Of a DNA stretch of 64,000 nt, positions 34,423-43,449 are shown piece by piece. The notes beneath the pieces are model-generated. The model ran no database searches, was not told where the DNA came from, and saw only the letters and a list, made by a program, of their open reading frames with translations. A program made the translations under genes and the position numbers. Positions within the stretch are counted from its first letter, which is position 1. Each line of letters starts with the position of its first letter. Source of the DNA: Elusimicrobiota bacterium (GTDB lineage Bacteria; Elusimicrobiota; Elusimicrobia; UBA1565; UBA9628); the NCBI GenBank assembly GCA_016194705.1, contig JACQAZ010000034.1:1-64000 (forward strand). Reading direction: 5' to 3'.

Positions 34423-34452
34423 GGAGCCCCCCGCGCCGTTTCAGGGGGCTCC
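34423..34452. terminator. Bidirectional hairpin between convergent genes
   Basis: GGAGCCCCC pairs perfectly with GGGGGCTCC across a 12-base loop, three bases after the stop of the multidomain gene. On the minus strand a T-rich tail (CTCTTATTT) follows, so it may end the plus- and minus-strand transcripts. Confidence 0.6.
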
Positions 34453-34474
34453 CGGTACTGGTGCGAAGCCGTTC

Positions 34475-35608
34475 TTACTGCTGCTTGGTTTCCGGCGCTT
34501 TCGGCTCTGCCGTCATTCCGCGGACCTGCTCCAGGCCCCCGGTCAGCTCGGCCTTGAGGACGGGCTCGGTCTCCACCGAGAGTCTCCCGGCCAGGAGCTC
34601 CTCGCCGCGCTTGGCGTCGATGAACTTTCCCACGACCGCCTTCTTTATTGCATCCGCCGCGTTGCGCCGCGTGTCGGGGTCGCCCTTGGACAGGCCCTTC
34701 TCCAGCGAGGAGACCGCGGCCTTGACCAGAGACGGCCGCGTGCGCATCGCCTTGATGCCCCGCGAGAGGGTCGAGCCCTCGGCGGTCTCCATGAACTTCC
34801 CGAACATCGCCGAGGAGATCCACGGCAGGGCCTTGGGCTTGTCGATCATCCCGACGGCCTCGAGCCGCTCGAACGCCGGGCCGAGCACGGAGGGCTCGCC
34901 CGTGTCCTGCAGCGCGATCACGCAGGCCGAGATCACCTTGGGGCTGTCGGTCGACTTCATGACGGCCGTGATGGGCTCGATGGCCCTCGAACCGCCGGTG
35001 CGGCGCAAGAGGCCCGGCAAAGCCTCGCCCGAGATCAGGCCTTTCGAGCCCAGCTCCGAGACCTTGTCGAAGACCTTCTTGCCGCCGACCCCGTGCTGGG
35101 CGCCCAGCCCGCGCAGGACGGCTTGGCGCGACTCAGTGGTCCCCTCATCGAGGATCTTGAGCGCGTAGTCGCGCGAGGACGGGCCGTGCGTGCGCCCGGC
35201 CAGAAAGCCCGCCACCCGGACTTTGAGCTCCTCGGGGGCCTTGGCCTCGGCGTCGGGCGATTCGATGATCGCGATCGCCGCCTGACTGAGGGCCTCTCCC
35301 GCGTCCTTCATGAGCTCGGTCCTGCCGAACTCCGGGCCTTCCAACTCATCGATCAGGCTTCCCAGCGCGACCTGCTTGCCCACCTCGGTGCCTTCCTTGA
35401 GGCTCGGCAGATAGGTCTCGACGACCTCGTCGATGGTGACGGCCTTGGTCTCCGTCTGAGTCTGCTCCTGCGACCCGGACTTCACGCTATCCTTGACCGA
35501 TGGCTTTCCCTTCTGGGGATCCGGCTGTCTGTCCAGGTACAGCTGCCCGATGCTGACGATGGCCAGCAGGGCGATGCAGCTTCCGGCCACTATCTCCACT
35601 TTTCTCAT
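34475..35608 (-). CDS. Membrane-anchored HEAT-like repeat protein
   Basis: The 377-residue product has an N-terminal membrane anchor (IVAGSCIALLAIVSIGQLYL), a charged Gln/Lys/Thr-rich linker and a long all-helical region. Repeated elements include SRDYALKILDEGTTESRQAVLRGLGA, VISACVIALQDTGEPSVLGP and DTRRNAADAIKKAVVGKF, which read as HEAT-type repeats. It is likely a protein-binding scaffold facing the periplasm. The Met at 35608 is chosen because GGGAGAAAG precedes it and the signal anchor starts there. No partner is obvious. Confidence 0.65.
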   Translation of the reverse strand: MRKVEIVAGSCIALLAIVSIGQLYLDRQPDPQKGKPSVKDSVKSGSQEQTQTETKAVTIDEVVETYLPSLKEGTEVGKQVALGSLIDELEGPEFGRTELMKDAGEALSQAAIAIIESPDAEAKAPEELKVRVAGFLAGRTHGPSSRDYALKILDEGTTESRQAVLRGLGAQHGVGGKKVFDKVSELGSKGLISGEALPGLLRRTGGSRAIEPITAVMKSTDSPKVISACVIALQDTGEPSVLGPAFERLEAVGMIDKPKALPWISSAMFGKFMETAEGSTLSRGIKAMRTRPSLVKAAVSSLEKGLSKGDPDTRRNAADAIKKAVVGKFIDAKRGEELLAGRLSVETEPVLKAELTGGLEQVRGMTAEPKAPETKQQ

Positions 35609-35701
35609 GTTCTTTCTCCCGGCTAGCCATTGAAGCCCTGTTGGACTTCGGCGCCTAACGATCATACCGGGTAGGCCCTGCGCGGCTTACATCGCATGAG
35701 G

Positions 35702-35707
35702 TAGAAT
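35702..35707 (+). promoter_or_regulatory. Candidate -10 of methyltransferase gene, leaderless GTG start
   Basis: TAGAAT lies six bases before the GTG at 35714, the same arrangement as at glgP. No -35 was identified. Confidence 0.35.
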
Positions 35708-35713
35708 GACGCC

Positions 35714-36469
35714 GTGGCCAAGGCGACGCGCTGGCTCAAGGGTTTCTTTCGAAGTGAGATCTTCCATCCCGGCGAGCCCGAGGCGCTCGCCCAGGCGCCG
35801 CGCGAGGCGGCCTTCGTGGCGAGAGCCTTGCGGCTTTCGAGGGGCCAGCGCGTTCTCGACCTGTGCTGCGGGACCGGGCGCCACAGCTTCGAGCTGGCCC
35901 GCCGCGGCGTTTCCGTGACGGGCGTCGATGCCACGCCGGCGTATCTTGCCGAGGCTCGCGCTCGCCTCAAAGGCCGGAACAACCCCGCCTTCGTCCTCGG
36001 GGACATGAGAAAACTGCCGTTTGGCGAAGAGTTCGACGCCGTCATCAACTTATGGACGAGCTTCGGCTATTTCGAGGACCCGGCCGACGACCTGCGTGCG
36101 CTCAAAGGCGCGTTTCGGGCCCTCAAGCCCGGAGGCCTTTTTCTGATCGACCTCGTCGACGCCGATTGGAACCGGCGGCACGCGCAGGCTAAGAGCTGGT
36201 TCCGACGCTCCGACGGGACCTTGGTGCTCGAGGAGCTCAAGCTGCGCGAGGGGCGCGATCCCGGGCTATCCAACACCTGGACCGTCCTGGCTCCCGACCG
36301 CGCGCCTGAGCGCGCTTCATTTTTTGTGCGCGGCTACGACAGGCCGCGCCTGTGCTCGCTGCTGCGCCGCGCGGGATTTCGCGTCGGCAAAGTGTGGGGC
36401 GGCCTGGACGGGGCCGCGCACCGCGCCGGCTCAAGGCGCCTCGTCGTGCTGGCGCGCAGACCCGGCTAG
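35714..36469 (+). CDS. Class I SAM-dependent methyltransferase
   Basis: A 251-residue cytoplasmic enzyme with motif I VLDLCCGTGRHSFELARRG, the acidic loop GVDATPAYLAEAR, LGDMRKLPFGEEFDAVINLW and GGLFLIDLVDADW. Substrate unknown. It starts with a GTG close to a TAGAAT element and converges with the Pro-rich protein gene, overlapping it by 4 bases. It resembles the small-molecule methyltransferases often annotated as UbiE/Methyltransf_25. Confidence 0.88.
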   Translation: MAKATRWLKGFFRSEIFHPGEPEALAQAPREAAFVARALRLSRGQRVLDLCCGTGRHSFELARRGVSVTGVDATPAYLAEARARLKGRNNPAFVLGDMRKLPFGEEFDAVINLWTSFGYFEDPADDLRALKGAFRALKPGGLFLIDLVDADWNRRHAQAKSWFRRSDGTLVLEELKLREGRDPGLSNTWTVLAPDRAPERASFFVRGYDRPRLCSLLRRAGFRVGKVWGGLDGAAHRAGSRRLVVLARRPG

Positions 36470-37467
36470 GGCGCCGGCTCCGGCGCCTGCCCCGGTTGGC
36501 GGTTGTCGGTCCGGGGTCTGGGCGCCAAAGGAATGGGCGCGACGACTTTCAGCTGGGGGGCCAGAGCCTGTCCCGAGGTCAGCGGATTGGGCTTCGGGGC
36601 GATGTCCGGTGCGCCGACGAAGGTCGTTTGGCCGGGCTCCATCGCGTCCGCCCCTCCCGCTGTCGAGGGAAAGGCGGGACCGGGAGCGGCGTCCTGGAAG
36701 CGGACCGGATCGGCTGCGCCGACGCTGGTTTGGGGCGTGGCGGCCGCTTGTCCCGGCTGGCGCCCGTCGGTCCGCGGCCGCGGAACAAGGGGAACCGGGC
36801 CGGCTTTCTTCTTCGCCGGCGTCTTCGGCACGGATCTCGGCACACTGACCGCCGCCGGTTGCGCCGGACCCGTCGTTGGGGCTTGTGCCGGCTGAGGCGG
36901 CGCGGCGATGACGACCTGCTTGCCTGGCTGCGCCGGCGCCGCCTGCACGCTCGCGGCATTTTGAGGGCCGACGTTCATGAGGAACATCGTCGGCTGGCGC
37001 TCGGCTTCCTGCTGCTTGAAGCTCTTGACGCGCAGGTGCGGCCATTGAGGTTTGCGGGGCGCCGCCGGCGCCTGCTTGAGCTCGGGCGGCGGCGCCGCGG
37101 GCGGAGGCTGGGGTTTGGAAGCCGCGGCCTGAGGCTTGACCGCGGGAGCCGCCGCGATCAGCTGCGGTCTCGGAGGCGCGTCGAGTCTGATCATCCGGGT
37201 CGAATCCTCGACGGCGGCGGCACCCGCAACCGTCGTGGCCATCACGAGCGGTTCGCGCGGCGGGGCTTCGGGGCTCACCACCATGAAGGCTCTGATTGGA
37301 CTCGCCTTAAATAAGGAGGCAAGGCCCGGCACGCCGAGCTTGTAGGCCAGGCCTGCCAGGGGAAGCCCGAGCACGATGGCCACGGCTGCGGCAAGGCGCT
37401 GCGTACGGCGTCGACGCAGGTCTTCAGGGCTCTCGGGAGGGCTTTCGGGGAGGTCGTCTTCCGCCAT
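36466..37467 (-). CDS. Pro/Ala-rich membrane-anchored protein
   Basis: The 333-residue product has an acidic N-terminus, one hydrophobic segment (about 25-47, AAAVAIVLGLPLAGLAYKLG) and a long extracytoplasmic region rich in Pro, Ala, Gln and Lys. It contains two nearly identical motifs, VPLVPRPRTDGRQPGQA and IPLAPRPRTDNRQPGQA. The layout recalls TonB-like or other periplasm-spanning linkers, but no TonB C-terminal domain is seen. The start at 37467 is placed by the promoter at 37486-37514; an upstream Met would lie inside the -35/-10 region. Confidence 0.6.
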   Translation of the reverse strand: MAEDDLPESPPESPEDLRRRRTQRLAAAVAIVLGLPLAGLAYKLGVPGLASLFKASPIRAFMVVSPEAPPREPLVMATTVAGAAAVEDSTRMIRLDAPPRPQLIAAAPAVKPQAAASKPQPPPAAPPPELKQAPAAPRKPQWPHLRVKSFKQQEAERQPTMFLMNVGPQNAASVQAAPAQPGKQVVIAAPPQPAQAPTTGPAQPAAVSVPRSVPKTPAKKKAGPVPLVPRPRTDGRQPGQAAATPQTSVGAADPVRFQDAAPGPAFPSTAGGADAMEPGQTTFVGAPDIAPKPNPLTSGQALAPQLKVVAPIPLAPRPRTDNRQPGQAPEPAP

Positions 37468-37485
37468 GGTCGTCCCGCTCTTACG

Positions 37486-37514
37486 AGTGTAACAGCACGA
37501 CGGAGGCATTTCAA
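37486..37514 (-). promoter_or_regulatory. Promoter of the Pro-rich protein gene
   Basis: On the minus strand TTGAAA (37514-37509) and TACACT (37491-37486) are spaced by 17 bases; the ATG lies 18 bases after the -10. The extended -10 TGTTACACT is the same as in the sprA-like promoter. Confidence 0.55.
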
Positions 37515-37571
37515 GGTTTAAAGTTGGCGGGGTCGCGGCTCGTCATCCATGGAGATTCACCTCTCCCGCAA

Positions 37572-37615
37572 GATTGTCAACTATTTCTGACATATGGCCA
37601 GAAAAGTTGACAATC
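37572..37615. repeat. 44-base inverted repeat downstream of sprA-like gene
   Basis: GATTGTCAACT pairs with AGTTGACAATC (11 bp) and, after one bulged base, TTTCTG pairs with CAGAAA, leaving a 9-base loop. It lies 42 bases after the sprA-like stop (minus strand). It may end that transcript or be a remnant of a mobile element; both arms also contain TTGTCAAC/GTTGACAA. Confidence 0.75.
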
Positions 37616-37656
37616 CTGATGACGCCAGGTTGCGCGCGCGCGAGGCGATTTCAAGC

Positions 37657-40600
37657 TTAGAATTGGAAGGTCAAGGTCGTGCCGAAGGAATAGGAGATGA
37701 AATCTTCCTGCGGCAGGAACTTGTGCCACTCGCGCGAGAAGGCCCCGTTGAGGGTCATGCGCAGGTTTTTGGCCAACTCGTAGTCGCCGCTCGTGTTGAA
37801 GGACAGCAGCTTGAAGTTGTCTGCGACCGTCACGGGAGAGCTGCGAAGCGCGAGCGACACCGTGTTGGTCCAGATGATGCGGTTTGAGAACAGGATCGGC
37901 TTGGTCGTCCCGGGCAGCAGCAGGCCCCGGGGCAGGGCCAGATCGGCGCGCACCAGAGCGCTCGGGGTGACGACGGTCACGTCCTGGGTCTTGACCCCGG
38001 TGCCCAGCGCCGTGAAGTCGTGGGCGTAGTCGACTTTCGGCGTGAAGCGGAACTTGCGGATGTCGAAGGTCGTCTGGGCGGTCGCGTCCTGGTGCTGCGT
38101 CTTCTGGGTGTTCTGCTCGACGATGAGGTTCTCGTTGATTGCCTGGCGCGCGTTGAAGCCAACCAGGCTGTCGAAGCGCTTTACGATCATGGCGCGCAGG
38201 TCCGTGCCGAAGGCCTGGTCGCGGTTCAGGGTCTGGCCGATGTTGAGGATCTTGTGCTCCGAGTATTTGGCGTTCATCTGGGTGTTGGCCATCCAGCGCT
38301 CCGTGAACCAGAGCTTCTCGAGCTGGCTCATGCTGGCGATGATGTCGGGGAAGGTCGTCGAGATGGTCTTGGAGAGGGTCCCCGTCACGTTCTGGCGCTG
38401 GATGCTGCGCACGTAGTTGTTGGAGATCGAGATCGTCTTGAACGCGGAGAGGCGCCCGCGGATGTCGTAGGCGTCGAGCGGCGACCAGCGCTGGGTCGAG
38501 TTGTACGTGTCGCGCAGGGTCTGGCTTTGCAGCACGGCGGCGGCTCCCTTGGGGTGCAGGGGAGTGCGCACCCAGAGCTCGCCGGTCGTGTTGAGGTGGT
38601 TTTCCACCTGGTTCCAGACGTCGCCGTCCTGGAGCTGGTAGCCCGAGACGATGTTCATCGAGCGCCAGAGCTTGGTCTTGTGGAATATGTCGCCGATCGT
38701 GATCGGCAGGGAGATCGAGCCGTTGGCGTTGCGGTTGACCGTCTTGATGTCGCCGGCGTCGAAGACGAAGGTCGAGCCGCTGACGATGAAGGTCGAGACA
38801 TTCAGAATGTTGTTCTCGAGGATGTCGATCTTGTAGTTGACCTGGGGGTTGAGCCAGGAGAGCAGGCGGAAGTTCGAGGAGAAGCCCACGCCCTCGTGGA
38901 GCGACTTGTTGTAGTGCAGGTGCTTCTCGATGGGGCTCGTGAAGTCGTCGCGGCGCTCGCTGACCTTGCTCAGCGCGTAGTCGGGGTTGAACGACGAGCC
39001 CGTCCACGGCAGGAAGGAGAGCCGACCCCCGAGGCTCTGGCTGAGCTCGTCGGTGTTGAAGTTGCCGGGCTGCCGGCGGACCACGAGGTTGTCGAATTTG
39101 ACGTCGTAGCGGGACCAGCTGTAATTGCCGTCGATGGTCTTCGGCAGGAAGCGGCTGTTGACCGGGACCCCGTACTGGAGGGTCGTGTTGTAGGTGTTGC
39201 GGTCGTCGAGCCGGGTCAAAAGGTCGTAGGAGATCCGGTTGCGCGTGTAGTTCACGCTGAGCCGCGGCAAGGCGCCGCGGGAAAACGACCCGTTGGCGGT
39301 GCCCGTCCAGGTCGTGACCTTGCCTTGCTGCAATAGCGTCGTGAGATTGGAGAGCGTGCCGGTCTGGGCCGAGCTGGGCGTGTCGGTGATCGAGCGGGAC
39401 AGATTGAAGGACATCGGGAAGTAGGAAATCCTCGTGTAGTTGAGATACCCCGAATCCTGCCGGTTATCCTGGTTGGAGACGACCGAGGTCGGGGTCTGAA
39501 AGTTGCGGTCGACCTCGCGGTACTTGCCGCCGAAGCTCGCCCAGCCCGGGACCTCGAAGTTCATCTCCATCTTGCGCGCGATGCCCACCCGCGGCAGGGG
39601 CTCGGCGACGTGGATCTCATCGAGCCAGACGGTGCCGCTGGTCAAGGTCGCGTCGGCGCCCGCCGTCACCGAGGCCGTGCGGCGCACGCCGGCCACGATC
39701 TCGGCCACCTGCTGGAGGCTCGGCTGGCCCGAGCTGATGATGACCGCGCCCGGCGTGGCCGACTCCCAGCCGTCGGCCACAGAGTTGCGGCGCGAATCGG
39801 TCTGCCGGACGCGGACCTTTTTCCAGCCGGTGAAGTTGAGCGGCAGGCGCACCTCGAAGAAGTTGGTGTCGTTGCCCACCCGCAGGAAGAAGGTGTGGTC
39901 CGTCTTGTTGACCGGCGCGGCCGCGTTGCCGAAGACGAGGAAGTTGAAGAAACGGTGCTGGCTGATGTCGATGGCGCGCGGGAAGACCCTCTTGGTCGTC
40001 ACCACGGCCTGGGTCCCGGCGGGGTTGATGAACAGGTTGAAGAAGCTCATCTGCAGGGCCTGCTCGGAGATGTTCGTCGTGTTGGACTGCTTCTGCAGAT
40101 TGCCCAGGCTCCCGTAGAGGTCGTCGAAGACGTTCGTCGCGTCGCCGCCCGCGTTGAAGATCGGTACGTAGGTCGGGTTGTCGACGTTGTTGATGGGTGT
40201 CACGACCATGCCTTCGGTGGCCAGCGTGGGGCTGTTGACGGCGGGATCCGTCGGCGCGCCGGGAAGCCAGGTGTTGCCCACCACCGCGATGCGCGCAAAG
40301 CGCACCGTGCTCGAGACCGTGCCCGCGGCGGCGCGCTTGATCGTCAGTCGCAGCTGGCGGACGTTGTTCCAAGAGGAGAGCGTGGCCGAGCTGATGTTGA
40401 GCGGGATCTGCAGAGTGGTCCAGGTGTTGATGTTCCCGCCGAAGTCGATCTTGGTGTGGTTGCCGGCACCCGGCTCGGGCAGGTTGTTCTGGTCGATGCC
40501 GTTGCCGGCGATCTGTCCCATGTAGCCGAAGTCGCTTCCCGAGAAGTCCTGGGGATCGAGCCGGCCGTTGCCGTTGAGGTCCTGGCTGTCGATGCGGCCG

Positions 40601-43290
40601 TTGCCGGCGCCGATGACCAAGGTCTTGCCGGCCCCGGGGCCCGAGGTCGGCGCGTAGGTCCAGCCGACGTCCTCGTTGGACTGAAGGATGCCGTCGCAGT
40701 TGATGTCCTCGGACTTGGGGGCGTTGGTGATGACGCGGCCGTCGGTGCAGTTGAGGAGCATGCCGCCCCTGCCGTCCGAGTTCTCGTCGATCTGGCCGAG
40801 ATGGAAGTTGATGAGATTGCTCGAGGCGTCGCCGTTCATGACGACCTCGAGGATCGTGCGGTGCGAGAAGTCCACGCCGCTGACCGAGAACGGGAAGACA
40901 ATCGAGGCCTCCTCGCCGACGGCCAGGGGACCGTAGTTGTAGGCGAGGACCTTCTGCGTCTGCTTGGCGGTCGCCTGGGCGCGCGGGTTGATGGTCAGCA
41001 CGGGGATGTCCTCGGTCTGCAGGCTGAAGTGCGTGGGGTCCACCGGGACGCCCGTTCCGGTCACCCCCGAGGAGCCGATCGCCGAGATCGGCGGGTTGCT
41101 CGCGATGATCCACTGCTGCGCGAAGGTCGAGACGGTGTCCTCCTGCCGGATGCCCTCCATGTTGTCGATGATCGCGAACGAGTTGAGGTTCAAGTCCTGG
41201 CGGCTCTGCGCGATCTCGCCGGCCGCGCTCTTGAGCTTGAGCTTCTTGCCCAGCGCTACGTCCTTGACCTGGCTGTCGAAGTCGTAGACGAGCAGGCTCT
41301 TGGCCAGCTCCGTGATCGCGGGAGTGGTCGGCGACTTGGAGCCGGCCTGATAGAGCAAGGTGGTTCCCACCGTGACCCGCTTTCCGATGTCGTATGAGAC
41401 CCGGGTCCCCAGCAGAGACTCATTGGTGATGCCCGCAAACGGCGAGACCTCGTAGCTGATGTCGATCTCGGAGTGCTCGCGGATGCGGTCCTCGTTGAAG
41501 AAGGTGATGAAGCCCGCGTCGTAGTCGATGAAATAGTCGACGTTGCGGTTGAGCTTCTGCTGGTCGAGGAGCACGACCTCGCTTTGGGCGACGAGATTGG
41601 GCTCGAGGAAGAAGGTCTTGAAGCGGAAGCTGAACTCGACGTGGATGAGGCGCTTGTTGATCGGAGTGGGGGAATAGACGTCGGGGTCGATGGTCGAGGA
41701 GTCGCCCGCGATCGCGAAGGGCTTGAGCAGGTTGAAGAGGCCGTTGGCAAAATCCACGTTGATCGTGTCGGGGTACTTCTGGATCGGGTTGAGAGTGGGC
41801 CCGACCTCGAGGCGGTTGAGGTCGAGGACCTTGAGGATGAAGTTGCCGCGGCCGTTGTCCGGGACGATCTGCTGCTGGCCGATCGAGTAGAAGGTCTTGA
41901 GCTCCCGGTTGTAGCCGGCCTCATCGAGGGTGCAGCTCGAGCACTCGATGGGAACGTCGCCGACCGTCTTGATGAGCTTGAAGAGTCCCGTGCCGCCGAG
42001 CTTGATGGTCGTCGAGCCGTTCTCCACGCTGAGCTTCTGGCCCGTGGCGTCGACGAGGTCGACGGCGAGCACGAAGTTGGGCTGCATCGGCGTGCGGAAG
42101 GTGATGATGCCCTTGGTGTAGTCGATGTTGTAGTCCTGGCCCGCGTTGAGCTGCTGGAAGACGCCCGTAAACGAGGAGGAGCGCAGGACGATGTCGTCGG
42201 CGGTGAAGGTCAGCGTGTTGGTGTTCGCCTGTCCCGGGACGTTGGTCGCAAGGTACACCTGCTCGCTGCCGACCTTGAGCGGAAGGCGCGCCGGGTTGCC
42301 GAAGCTGACGTCGTAGTACTGGCGGCGAAGATAGGCCGTGTCAATGACGTCCTGGGCGACGAACTGGGTGTTGCCGAAGAACTGCTTGGACTTGGTCTGG
42401 CCCTTCGTGCGCGAGCCCACGAAGCTCGCCTTGACGCCCTTGTACTTGACGTCGGCGCGGATGCCGAAGAGCTGCTTGTTGTAGGACACGAACTCGGTGG
42501 CCGGCAGCGAAAGGTCGATGTCGCCAAACGAGACGTTCTGCACGACCTCGCCGGGATCGCCCGTGTAGACCACCGAGATGTCCTGGTGGTTCTGCTTGGT
42601 GTCGTCGTAGTCGACGTTGACCGTGATCTTCGGGCCGACCTTGCCCTGCATGCGCAGCTGCAATTGCTGCTGTATGTCGAAGAGATTCGTCGTCTGCGGG
42701 CGGCCGGTCGTGGTCTGGGGCGCGAGGAACCGCTTCTCGTTGAAGGTCATGCCGATGACCTTGCGTCCGGTGACCGAGAGGCTCGTGCCGTAGGTCGGCA
42801 GCTCGACCTCGGGGGGCGGCGGCTTGGGGGCGGAAGTCGAGATCGCGATGCCCTCCCCGCCGAAGCTTGGGATGGGGCCTTCCTCGATGTTGATGCCCCG
42901 CTCGCGGCGGTCGCGGGCGGCGTTCCATTTTTCTTGGCTGTACGAGAAGGTCCGAAGTTTTTTCTCGAAATCGACGAAATCGTGGGGCTTTGCGGCTTCG
43001 GTCGAGACGGCGGGGGGGGCCTCGAAGATGTGCGCGGGGTCGGCGCGGTCTAGCAGTAGGAACGGCCCGACCGAGGGAGGCAAAATGATCGGCGTTTCTT
43101 CTGGCTCGATCGTCGTCTCGGCGGGAGGATTTTCAGTCTCGGGCTTGGCCTTCTGCTCGGTTTGAGTCTTATCGGGAGCGAAATCAGGGTCGTAGGGGGT
43201 CGAGAATTGGGCCCAGGCGGGGACGCGCGCGGGCGCGCGTAATACAATAAGGGCCAGGAGGCCGAGAAGGCGCAGAGTCCGCTTTGACAA
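37657..43290 (-). CDS. SprA-like giant outer-membrane/cell-surface protein
   Basis: The 1877-residue product starts with a signal peptide (LRLLGLLALIVLRAPARVPAWA) and a Pro/Glu-rich linker. From about residue 150 it resembles the N-terminal SprA/Sov domain: QLQLRMQGKVGPKITVNVDYD, QDISVVYTGDPGEVVQNVSFGDIDL and LFGIRADVKYKGVKASFVGSR. Repeated long beta-rich blocks follow to the C-terminus (FISYSFGTTLTFQF), ending in an aromatic residue as in outer-membrane barrels. In Bacteroidota, SprA forms the outer-membrane pore of the type IX secretion system. This version is shorter than the roughly 2400 residues there. The start codon is TTG at 43290 with a weak GGAAC ahead. Other type IX genes are not in the window. 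Confidence 0.75.
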   Translation of the reverse strand: MSKRTLRLLGLLALIVLRAPARVPAWAQFSTPYDPDFAPDKTQTEQKAKPETENPPAETTIEPEETPIILPPSVGPFLLLDRADPAHIFEAPPAVSTEAAKPHDFVDFEKKLRTFSYSQEKWNAARDRRERGINIEEGPIPSFGGEGIAISTSAPKPPPPEVELPTYGTSLSVTGRKVIGMTFNEKRFLAPQTTTGRPQTTNLFDIQQQLQLRMQGKVGPKITVNVDYDDTKQNHQDISVVYTGDPGEVVQNVSFGDIDLSLPATEFVSYNKQLFGIRADVKYKGVKASFVGSRTKGQTKSKQFFGNTQFVAQDVIDTAYLRRQYYDVSFGNPARLPLKVGSEQVYLATNVPGQANTNTLTFTADDIVLRSSSFTGVFQQLNAGQDYNIDYTKGIITFRTPMQPNFVLAVDLVDATGQKLSVENGSTTIKLGGTGLFKLIKTVGDVPIECSSCTLDEAGYNRELKTFYSIGQQQIVPDNGRGNFILKVLDLNRLEVGPTLNPIQKYPDTINVDFANGLFNLLKPFAIAGDSSTIDPDVYSPTPINKRLIHVEFSFRFKTFFLEPNLVAQSEVVLLDQQKLNRNVDYFIDYDAGFITFFNEDRIREHSEIDISYEVSPFAGITNESLLGTRVSYDIGKRVTVGTTLLYQAGSKSPTTPAITELAKSLLVYDFDSQVKDVALGKKLKLKSAAGEIAQSRQDLNLNSFAIIDNMEGIRQEDTVSTFAQQWIIASNPPISAIGSSGVTGTGVPVDPTHFSLQTEDIPVLTINPRAQATAKQTQKVLAYNYGPLAVGEEASIVFPFSVSGVDFSHRTILEVVMNGDASSNLINFHLGQIDENSDGRGGMLLNCTDGRVITNAPKSEDINCDGILQSNEDVGWTYAPTSGPGAGKTLVIGAGNGRIDSQDLNGNGRLDPQDFSGSDFGYMGQIAGNGIDQNNLPEPGAGNHTKIDFGGNINTWTTLQIPLNISSATLSSWNNVRQLRLTIKRAAAGTVSSTVRFARIAVVGNTWLPGAPTDPAVNSPTLATEGMVVTPINNVDNPTYVPIFNAGGDATNVFDDLYGSLGNLQKQSNTTNISEQALQMSFFNLFINPAGTQAVVTTKRVFPRAIDISQHRFFNFLVFGNAAAPVNKTDHTFFLRVGNDTNFFEVRLPLNFTGWKKVRVRQTDSRRNSVADGWESATPGAVIISSGQPSLQQVAEIVAGVRRTASVTAGADATLTSGTVWLDEIHVAEPLPRVGIARKMEMNFEVPGWASFGGKYREVDRNFQTPTSVVSNQDNRQDSGYLNYTRISYFPMSFNLSRSITDTPSSAQTGTLSNLTTLLQQGKVTTWTGTANGSFSRGALPRLSVNYTRNRISYDLLTRLDDRNTYNTTLQYGVPVNSRFLPKTIDGNYSWSRYDVKFDNLVVRRQPGNFNTDELSQSLGGRLSFLPWTGSSFNPDYALSKVSERRDDFTSPIEKHLHYNKSLHEGVGFSSNFRLLSWLNPQVNYKIDILENNILNVSTFIVSGSTFVFDAGDIKTVNRNANGSISLPITIGDIFHKTKLWRSMNIVSGYQLQDGDVWNQVENHLNTTGELWVRTPLHPKGAAAVLQSQTLRDTYNSTQRWSPLDAYDIRGRLSAFKTISISNNYVRSIQRQNVTGTLSKTISTTFPDIIASMSQLEKLWFTERWMANTQMNAKYSEHKILNIGQTLNRDQAFGTDLRAMIVKRFDSLVGFNARQAINENLIVEQNTQKTQHQDATAQTTFDIRKFRFTPKVDYAHDFTALGTGVKTQDVTVVTPSALVRADLALPRGLLLPGTTKPILFSNRIIWTNTVSLALRSSPVTVADNFKLLSFNTSGDYELAKNLRMTLNGAFSREWHKFLPQEDFISYSFGTTLTFQF

Positions 43291-43353
43291 GGTGTTCCGA
43301 TTCTTCTGCGCCCCCGGCGAGGCGCTGTTACGCGCGTACGAGCAACGATCGGG

Positions 43354-43382
43354 AGTGTAACAGGCGGCTGTTACCTTGTCAA
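43354..43382 (-). promoter_or_regulatory. Near-consensus sigma-70 promoter of sprA-like gene
   Basis: TTGACA (43382-43377) and TACACT (43359-43354) on the minus strand, spaced by exactly 17 bases, about 63 bases before the TTG start. It is the best promoter match in the window. The remaining bases between 43291 and 43449 hold no gene. Confidence 0.65.
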
Positions 43383-43449
43383 GGCTGGTGGGTTATGGAA
43401 TTATGAAGCAAAATGCGCGGCATTTGCGGCTTGGATGGGAGCCGGACCG

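Noticed and set aside
37577..39007. 476-residue Gln/Arg/Pro-rich open frame on the minus strand
   Set aside because: It is an off-frame shadow of the sprA-like gene with composition typical of GC-rich frame shadows and no domain.
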